Assembly (NCBI RefSeq): GCF_932274485.2
Contig: NC_065886.2
Coordinates: 17,311,501-17,375,500, forward strand
DNA from: Patella vulgata
Lineage: Eukaryota; Mollusca; Gastropoda; Patellidae
Length of the DNA stretch: 64,000 nucleotides
Direction: 5' to 3'
Position 1 is the first letter of the stretch. Each line of letters starts with the position of its first letter. This document shows, one piece after another, positions 40,901-51,700 of this stretch. A program made the translations under genes and the position numbers. Below the pieces are notes generated by a model that saw only the letters and a list, made by a program, of their open reading frames with translations, searched no databases and was not told the DNA's origin.

Positions 40901-43900
40901 TATGGAAGACCAAATGGGACAATATTCATGATTCTTGTTTCTACATTCCAGTTTGAAATTTTAGACAAGTATCTAAACAAATCTGGAATTTGAACTCTTA
41001 TGAAAATATTTTCTACGTTTCAAAAGGTCTTGAAGTTAAATCTTGAAATGAAAATGTCCAGAAAAATATAATGAATTATCAACATTATTACACCAGAGGG
41101 CGTTAGCGTATGTGTACAAATTTGATACAGACTATAGATTAGAAATCAAAAATAGACTTTTCCACGAGTGGAAGTGGACCCCTGTTGTGTTTACAGTAAT
41201 TAGTTGCATGAAACAGAAATTAAGCCCGAGATATAATAACAATACAAATAACTTCTATAATTTAAACAGCTAGAAAAATTAGGACATTTTTTTAGATACT
41301 TTCAGAAACCAATGAATTGATTTCTTTGTCGTGTAAAATTAAGAAATAATTTTTAAATTTTAATATTTAAGGATATATAAAAGTTACCGATAAAACGCCG
41401 AAAATGAAACATAAAGTCAATTTTTTGTTTAAAATGTTAATTTTGTGCATGAAATGTTGACATAAGAATGTAGAAACAAGAATCATTAGTTTAGAATGTT
41501 GCGTTCGTGTCTAAAATGCTCAAACTAGAATGTAGAAACAAGAATCATGAATATTGTGCCATTTGGTCTTCCATACAGTTGAGAGTAAAAGAATAAGGAC
41601 CACGAAATGATCCTCAGACAGCGTGTAAAGGGATTTCTTTGAGAAAATAAAAATGTTTATTTCTTTGAAAAGCAATAACCTTTTAGTATGGGGTTTCGTT
41701 GACAAAGTAATAACATTTCAGATGGATTTTTTTTTTTGTCAAATAATAACGTTTTTAGATGGGGTGTCTTGGGAAAGTAATAATGTTTTTAGATGGGTTT
41801 CTTTGAGAAAGTAGTAGATGGAGTTTTTTTTAGAAAGTAGTAGATAGAGTTTTTTGGAGAAAGTAATAACATTTCAAATGGGGTTTCTTTGGTAAAGTAA
41901 TAACATTTCAAATGGGGTTTCTTTGGTAAAGTAATAACATTTCAAATGGGGTTTCTTTGGTAAAGTAATAACGTTTTTAGATGGGGTTTCTTGGGAAAGC
42001 AATAGTGTTTTTAACTGGGCTTTCTTTGAAAAGTAATAACATTTCAGATGCGTTTTGTGTCAAAACAATACTGTTTATAGATATGGTTTCTTGAGAAAGT
42101 AATAGCGTTTTAGATGGAATTTCTTTGAGTGAGAATGTAATAGCGTTTTTAGATGGGATTTCTTTGAGTGAGAATGTAATAGCGTTTTTAGATGGGATTT
42201 CTTTGAGAAAGAGGTTTCCTTACGAAAGTAATATCTTTTTGATATTCCTGGTATACTTACCGAAACTATAGGCAATTTAATCGTCGTTGTTTTACGGGGT
42301 CGGACGGTTCTTAGCTTGAATGTAATATACGGTGTTTTTGCCGATGATCCCGTCGATATATAGACACTGGGAGTTACACCACGATCACCATTACTTATTA
42401 AAACTTGTTTCCTATTTCTATTAAATGGTGTATACATAAGTTCTATCTCCAAATTTCTACCCAGTGGGGAATTAGCAAAACGGTCCACTTGGAGTTTGCT
42501 CCCGCCATTGAAAACTGCCAATCCGTTCCTAACCAAGACACCTTTATTTTCAATGTAGTGACGATTTTTAGAATTATCCTTGACGCCTCTTTTGAAAGAC
42601 AAATTGAGTTCTGGTTCACATCGTTTTGCTGGAAAGAAAGATGTAGATATTAGGACGTGAACACATATTTAAAACTTCACATCTTGCTTTTCACAGTTTG
42701 TTAGAAATATCATGTAAAAGGGAAAAGAAATTATTCACATAAATGAACAAAAATCAAAACGTGCTTGTGATTATATAATGAGAGAGAATGTGGTATAACG
42801 TCCCCTTGACACAAACTTATTCATTTCGAAACAAACATATGGTTCAATATTTTATTGTCACGTACCAGCCAGAATGACAGACCTTATGATATAAAGCGAA
42901 CGCGTTAGACTCTTCGGCACCCACCCAACGGTATTAGAACTGTTCTAAACTATTATTTTATATCATCTAACAATCTTAAGGACACTGTTGTTGAATTCAT
43001 ATATTCGAAACGAACCAGGATCTGCCACAGGCCAAGTTTAAAACGGTCATCTCCATTTGTTATAATGGACACTGGGATATATAATTTATGATAATGAATG
43101 TACTGATTAATCAATAATAGATAAAACCAAGATACAACCTAGGACTGCGTCACTATTGCCCTAAAGAGGTTATGTGAAAAAGGAACAATAGAAATTTCAC
43201 TAATGAAATGAAATGTGGTTTAACGCCCTGCTGTTCTGCTCCGATTGGGCTAATAAAGACGGGCATACGACATACAGGGATCGTTGACGTGAACGCCAAC
43301 GTGTACACGGGGCCTCAGGTTTTGGTCCCATCCGAACGACTGTACGCTGTCCCTTGTCAGGTCCTCGGTCCTGCACCACTGACAAGGAGGAACCACGTCA
43401 GACAATCCCGATGAACTATCTCGGCCAACGCAGGATTGCCTCAACTCAATGACGGTGTGAAAAACTTACATGAGAGTTTATAACCATTTTATTTAAAATA
43501 GGATTGTCGAATATAGAAAGAACTCTTCTTGGCAGAATATCGCAATAATGTTGGTTAGAATAAAATACGTTGTAAAATTGGGAAGTAAACATATATTTTG
43601 TAATTGTAATATATATTTTATTGGAGCGCTTTTGGTTGTCGATATTTGTATATGTCATTATTTTAATGTAGCTTATGGGCCAACATAGTTGATAGATGAT
43701 TGAACAATAAAATGCTTGTTACCATTCAATCAATTTACTACCTTGTCAGTTTGTGTTGGTATATTATAACGGTTTAACCACACCGCGTTTTACATTACTC
43801 GTAGATGCGAGTCAGAATATATTAACAAAGCTTAAAAGTGGGGTTCCGGGTGTTCCGCAGAGGTTCGTGAATCTGCAGTTAAAGATACATTATGGGAGAT

Positions 43901-45697
43901 TTGATAAGGAGCTGACAGTTCTCACTATAATAGTTAAAAACTAGATAATGTTAAGGGAATTTACTTGATCCACTCTGAACCGAGATTTTAACGATTGAAT
44001 TTTCGGCCTAGCCTCGATCATCGTTACTAAAATTGGTACGATAAAAAAACAGTCTAAAATTATTCATTTCATGATTAAATTATGAATGGAAGTCGAACAG
44101 GAAATCGGAACATAATCCAATAAACATCACAGGCTAGCGATGGCATCGAGATTTGTTTATGGTCTGGATAAGTTAATTAATGTCTAATTAATAATTTAGA
44201 TAACATTTCAGGCCCAGAGAAAGACCTGCAATAGGCAGCTTTAGCTCTTGCATAATGTATGTTTAACTAGAATATGAAACTATGTAAAATTAATAACATT
44301 TAACCTATTACCTAATTGAAAGTGATAAACCATATATATATATATAATAAAGTTTTGACAATGACAGTTTAGCACGTGATGGTAGGGGATAGTTAGATTA
44401 TTTTGAAACTCTTAATTACATACCGACAAGACTTTTCAAATACAATGGCGTGTATATATTTATATACAGATATGATCCTTCTTCCAGAGCAACAACCCTA
44501 TGGGTCGTAAGCGGAACTTATCATACCCACAGGGATTCTCTGATCACTCACCACACTCTTCCACGTTTAACGCGAAATAATTTGAGTTTAATAATACCTG
44601 GAGACGGGAATGATGGGCGTTTTTCGGATGGACGTGTTGTGATTATTTTGGTGCAAGCACAGGTGTTAATATCGAAAGCTGTGGTAAGAGGGCACGGCAT
44701 TCTTATCCATCTATTACCAGGAACTTTGTGTTCATAAAATCTGTCATCATCTGATGCTGCTCTCTTGTCACATTCAGCTTTAAAAATAAAATTTATATGA
44801 TGAGTATGAAATATAACAAGCAAAACACTTCAATTCAAAAACAAAAATTGTTATAGAAAGAGAGAAAGTTGGAGAAATAAGGGTTTAGGCACCAGAGAGA
44901 GAGAGAGGTTAAACCTTTTTAAAATCTACACACAAACCACAAACTAAACGTTTGATTTCATTATATTTGACACATTACTCCGGAAATAGATTGTCCTACC
45001 TTTGTTCATTTCCAAACGGAAGTTTTTCCATGCGACCTAGGTTCAAATACGTCCTTCACAAGTGACAGCAGTTGACAGAGAAAACTAAGATTTCCGAGTA
45101 GTCCTTTATTGGATAGTGAGATTGGTACACACAAGACTGCTATTTTAAAATAAGTTTTTCGCCTCTTTGACTCGGACCCTTCTTGTTGTACGACCACTGC
45201 CATATAAATTGATACCCGCATCCACGTTTTCGTCTATTATTTCTGTCGAGTTCGCGACGTTCGTCAAACATAAGACGAAGATTAAAACGCATTGTACGAA
45301 TTTGTCACCAAATTGCCAATCTGATTACAATACAGGCCTAAATTGACTAAATATAAATATTTATCTTTTGATTTCTTTTGAAGAGCCCAACTGGTGTTTC
45401 CCTGAATTATGTACACACCTCGTGAAGATCCTAATCACGCTGCTTTCACTCAGGCTATGGTGAGTGCCGCTACGCTTTGCCCGCATACTAATTATGTTCC
45501 AATTAGTGATATTTCTAAATGTTGATTACATTCTCGCGTACAACAAGTCTGTGTAATAACAGATCATAAAACAAGATTTATAAAAATAGACAAAAATACA
45601 AAATTTGTTTTTAAATCTTTCAAACAAATTGTAGTCGCAATCAATAAACCGGAATACTTTTTTAAAAAATAAGGTCCAATTTAAACTGATATTTCAC

Positions 45698-45740
<43 letters not shown>

Positions 45741-48700
45741 AGAGAGAGAGAGGCTACAAACTAGGTTCAAATTCATTTGAATATTTCCATGGGTGTATGG
45801 GTCTTTAGCAGTATGAGGAGAAACTGGAACACCGGAAAAAAACCTACCAGATTGTACTCTACTCCTTGTCACGTACAAGCGGGGAATCGAAAACACGCGA
45901 CTTGATCACCCATGGACCTTATGACTCAACCACCACTCGTTAAACCACTAGACCAAACAGAGTTTACTTCATTAAAATACAGATTAAAATGAAATATGGG
46001 ATTTGGTAGCAACTGTATCCACAACCACTGGGGTTGGGGTTATTAGGTCGGGGTAGCGAGGGTTAATAGTTAAAGCCTCTCGAAAAATACAGGGGCGTGT
46101 CCTTTCAACCATGCACCGAAGTAAACTCCTAATATCTGAAGACGCCCATAGAAGACAGACAGCTAGCTTATATGATTTAATGTATGCCAGAATGAAGTAA
46201 AGTGGAGAATTTTTTATCTGGACGGATTTTTTTATTTATATATATATGTGCGACGTCAACAGTAAACAAGGAGTGAAAAGCTTTTTAATACACAAAAAGA
46301 AAAGAACTTTATTATGTGAGGGTTGACATCTCAATTAGTAGATACTGGAATAGTCCATTCTGACTTTACAATGACTTAATTCACAATAGGGTAAATATTA
46401 ATTGTTAGTAATGGCATGCCATTATGTAAGGTAAACAGGTCAATAATATTAATGGTTTGATCATTCCTTATTGTAGATTTAAAACCGTTAGGGCCCATCC
46501 GCGGTGATGCATGCAAATTAAAAGAGGTTTATATTACAAAAAATATCAGATTTTTAGCTCTTTTATAGATCAATTTTATTGAATTTTATTCTAAATTAAG
46601 CTAATCATCAATTACCAATCTCATTTGATTCTGAGTCGTTAGATTCGTTAGATTCGTTAGATTCGCTATTATCATCATTATCATCATCATCATCATCATC
46701 GTCGTCGTCCTCATCGCTATCATCTTCTTCGCTACTGACTCTTCTACATTTAACTCGACATTTTTTATCTCGAACACATCTTTGCCTTTTATCGTCAAAA
46801 CTTGTACCACGCCGACAACAGTAAGCCCTGGGTTCCCGCCCTGTTTTACACAACCAATATCCATTACATTTATTAGTCATCGGTGCATATCTCGAATTGG
46901 TTTTCGTACATGGGTCTGAAATAATAAGAATACCAAATTCGATTTTTATCCTCATTTGAACAATTACATATAAATTGTCCCAAGGAATGAGTGTATACCT
47001 GAATAATATAAGGGTGGGGGATTTTCTGTGAAACGGGTTTAAAAGTTGTCCATATTCAAATATACAAAAAAGACATATATATCGAATTCAATTGTCAAAT
47101 GCATACAGTTTTGGTTACAAACATGTCGGGAATACATATAATACGGCTTATATGCATAATCATTGATTGTATATGTTTGTAATAGACCTTGGGGGAGTTA
47201 TCTGTGTAAAATTAATTTGTGGACAGAGTGATTAGTGAAAGACAAAATTAAAAAACGATTTTGTGAACCTGTCACCAAGGTATTCATCAAACTATCAAAA
47301 TTAATTGTATTCACCTATCTATCTATATTTAAAAATGCTAATTATACTGGGCGTTTATATAAAATATGATTGCACTTAGATAATAACAACAAGGCGTAAA
47401 CTTTGTTTATTTCATTATGCGACGTTAAAATGAAAACATTCTGGTCATTTCTTATTACGTATAATGAATAAATTAGGAATCAGTTCATATCCGCATAACA
47501 CACCTATTATGACATAAAAATGTTTATCTTGTCAGATATGAAGTATTGGGGTGAGCTTTATGTCCCGATGCGCCATTTGAATTTTTTGTTAAAATTTCAA
47601 ATTTCTCACGGCTTAATCCACGCTAATGTGTACCTAGATTGATTATGTAATATTCAATAGAAGAAAACAAAATCAAAATACGAATGGTAAATAATGTCCA
47701 GACTTGGATTCAATTGGAATTTAAAAAAGAAATCGCGGACAAGAAAATGGCAGTGGGCTTACTGCATAGTGTGAGAAGCATATCGATGAAATTTCGATTC
47801 CGTATAGCTTTGTGGATAGTGAACGGAATTGAACAATATTTGAACAATATTTGAATTGATATTTCTATTGGAGATTCATTTTTCACAAAATTGTAGCTTG
47901 CAAGTGATTCTTGACACATTGGGACTTTAAAGGTTACTATGCTATCTTATTTATTAAGACTTTGCTATTAAGACGTCCCGATGTCTTCATAAGCCCAGTC
48001 GGAACAGAACAGTAAGACGTTCATCCTCATTTCATTTCATTTAATAAGACGTTGTTATTAAGACTAAGACTGACTTTCTGATCAAATTTCCCTAAAATAT
48101 TTATGTATAATTGTTGATAATATACAAAAGCTTATGTATTTAATAAATCTGAAAGTTGAAATATTGTTATTTATCTTATAGTATGTTGATCTATAATTTT
48201 AACTTGAGACAAAAATTAACATATATAACACAATGTTTAAAGAGTAAAAACATGTCTTGAATGTCGCATGACACCGTGTATTACCTCATGTCAATGTAAG
48301 TCACGAGCTCAATTTTATTTACAAAATACCTACATAAATCACCAATGGTGGCAGTTTTGATTCGTCGCCATATTATATAGCTATATTATAAAAACATTCT
48401 AAAAATAGCACTTCAGAACGCCAACACAAAAAATGTAGGATTTATGTACAAGCTTTCACGATAAGATAATAAACGAATTCATAATGTGACGTAATAGTGC
48501 AGAATTACCAAATACGTGTTTTATACTTTGCAATAAAATTTAGAAATTTACATATTAAACTCCAGCCTTGGGGCATTCAAAGAAACAACTTTAAACTGAT
48601 TAAAATTGTTTTAATTTATTGTATGTATTTTGAGTTAGTAAGACAGACCTATTAATGGGTAAGGACCATACCGGTGTCGCCGTATGACGCTGTACCGGGT

Positions 48701-51700
48701 ATTGTATGTATTTGAGTTAGTAAGACAGACATAAATGGGGAAGGGCCATACCGGCGTCGCCGTATGACTCTGTACCAGGTATGCTTCGGTACTTTATCAT
48801 CTTCTTTTTTTTAATTTACAAACACCGACCTTAGTCATGATATTTTGTATGTTAATTAGTAGGAACACAATACGGTATCTCCATAGACCTAATGGATAAT
48901 AAGTATAATATTTGAATACGCCAAATCAAAGATCTACACTATTAATAAACGGTGTGCTGGAAATAAAGTTTGGTATATAAAAATGGTTCATATACACGCG
49001 ATCCCTTAAAGATACATTATGTAAGATTTAGATAAAGAACTAGCCATTCTTGCTATAATAGTTCGAAAGTAGATGGTGTAAAATGAATAATTTGAAAATT
49101 TCATTCAAATTACTCTATTGCAAGCGAAGATATTAGCCTTTGAAGGTTTGACAGACGTGTGCAATAATTTCAACCACCGTACTGGTTGATCGAAGCTAAG
49201 TCTCGGTCCTCCATGTTTGATTAAATCAAAGTATCGATGAACCATTCTAATCTATTTAATATCGGAGAAATCTGATGCCATCGAGAGTTGATTAAGGCCT
49301 GGATCAGTTAATTAATGTCTAATACTTTAGAAAACATTTCAGGCCTAAAGAAAGGCCTGCAATAGGCAGATTTAGCTCTTGCATAATGCATGTTTAAACG
49401 ATATCCAGCTATAGATCTTTTAACCTAAAACAATATATCTTGTCGAGCATTTAATAAGGATTGTGATATATTTCCTAAAACCATTAAAAGATTTGAATAA
49501 ATTAAAAGTCTTTGCCCTCTAGCGCCCTTCAGCCTGTTAATCAAGAATCGAGCATCTGAACCAACGACATACCAGAGCTATGGATAGGATTATCAAGCAC
49601 AAAGAGCAGGGGGCATTTTACACCAATCGGGTTATACTCACGGTTATTGCACTGAACATTTCTTGGATAATCGCAAGAGAGGGCCCAACTGTTCCAAAAT
49701 AATCCACGAGGACATTGAAATTCTGTTGCGATAACACTGCCAGAGGATGTTTCCACACATTGGTAGAATTTTGTACATTCTGACGGATGAGAAACATACC
49801 CAAGACCATTTAAGCAAACGCCTGAAATGAAAAGATACCTCATTTAGACACAGAGAGAAAGAAATGGGGTTTAACGTGCACTCGACACAAACTAGGTAAT
49901 TTCGAGACTAACATATGGTTTAATTTTATTTCAATAATTCGTTTGCGCTTAGGGGTCTTAGCACTGAGAGGAAACCGGAGGACCTGGAGAAAACTCACGA
50001 GGCTGGACAGGCGGCCCTACTCCTTGTCACGTACAACCGAGGATTCGAAACCACGCCAGTTGACTGAATGACAGGCCTTATGATACAGCGCGCACGTGCT
50101 AACCATTCGGCCATCCAACCCCCCTCATTTAAACACCATTTGCACAAATGGGATCTAGTGCTGTCGCACAATTAGGATACTGTCATGCCCCAACCCCCAT
50201 TTTGGAATCCAGCCGAGAAGAACCTTGAAGGTCTTTCAAACTTACCTGTCACTGATAACACTTGTCGTGGGGGAGAGAGGTATACTTCGCGGGGGGGGGG
50301 GGCGTTAGTGTGAGGGGGGGTAGCTCCCAATTAAAACGTATCTACGCGTTTGAGCCGTACGAAAACCCAGAAACCAGTGTGCAAATAGGTAGAAAACGTA
50401 AATTACAACTTACTTGGGCTTAAATAATATAATGTGCATTTGGTAAGTCATTCTACGATTAACTTACCTGCAGCAACGAGTGATGTTGCTAACGTGTAAG
50501 GCTGTGATAAAACGGCCTTCCCCACCCCACCTACTAAAATCCCTTGTTTACCCATTTCATAACAAAACAGTTATTCGTTGACTTACTTGGAACTGGAACA
50601 CTTGGCGTTGATGTGATAATAGGACGTTCTGTCGTAGTTGTCGTAGTTGTCGTAGTTGTCACAGGTGCATCTGGTAATTTTGCTACGATAATACTTGATC
50701 CTGGTACAACAACACCGGTGTTATTCTCGCCTGGAGCTGTATCAACGACAATGGTGGGTAAGGTTGCTGGTGTTTTCTTTTTGATTACGATCAGCTGTGA
50801 ACCAGGGACCTGTTGGAAAGGATCGTCTTTTGTGATGATAAGTCCAGAACCAACAGATCCAGCTGGTTCTGATTTAACTGTACCGCTAGGTGTTTCTGTT
50901 TGAATCGGGGAAGGCTGAGTCGCGTCCGCTGGTTGAACTGGTACCGTTGGCTCCAACAAATTGTTTGGTATCGTGGGATTTTGAGGATCAGAAACAACCT
51001 GATTGTCTGGTATCGTGGGATTTGGTAAGTCTGGAGAAGCTTCGGGAGGAGCCAAAACAATCGGACTGGTTTCCTGTTCAACAGGTACAGCTATTATAAA
51101 ATTAGTCCCGGGAGGGTTGTAGGTTTTGAAGTTGGAACTCGGTGGGCCTCCAATAATGTAACCATTGTTGGCTTTGGTTTCAGGTAGTGGTTCGACAACA
51201 TTTGATGAAGTGTCGAATGTGCTTATTGGTGGCTGTACACTATCTAATGTTTGTCCACTTTTTGAGTCGACTTTTGGAACCAAACTGTCCAGGGCATTGC
51301 CGATATTAGGAGAAGACCATGGTTCTTTAACAGTGTTGCCGCTTTCCACTTTTGTGGCCAATTGTATCGTAGTGGGTAGCTGTACCAATAGGTTAGGCGA
51401 AGATTCCCTACCACCTGCAATTAATTAAAAAAAACAGTTTGATGTACTCACATCAAGAACACCAATCATGTTAAGTTAAATGTGTATTGTGAATCTTTTT
51501 AAAATAGCGGTATATCGAGTGATCGAAAACCTGTCAGAAATACATAAACAAGCAGCATACGTTAAGTTTAGATATGCAAACATTATTGATCAGACAACAG
51601 AAATTACTCCAAAACAGGTCACCCATAAACTTTATAATAAAAGCATTAGTGTTTGCTCTATATTAAGATCAAATATACAGAAGATTAGAGAAAGGGTGTA

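Noticed and set aside
42075-42260. Coding extension of the LamG exon into the minisatellite
   Set aside because: A GTAAGT donor at the LamG frame joins cleanly to exon 7; beyond it the frame only translates the 34-bp repeat.
50544-50903. 119-codon plus-strand frame
   Set aside because: Shadow of the Pro/Thr-rich exon 2 of the minus-strand gene; its Val run is the complement of the Thr run.
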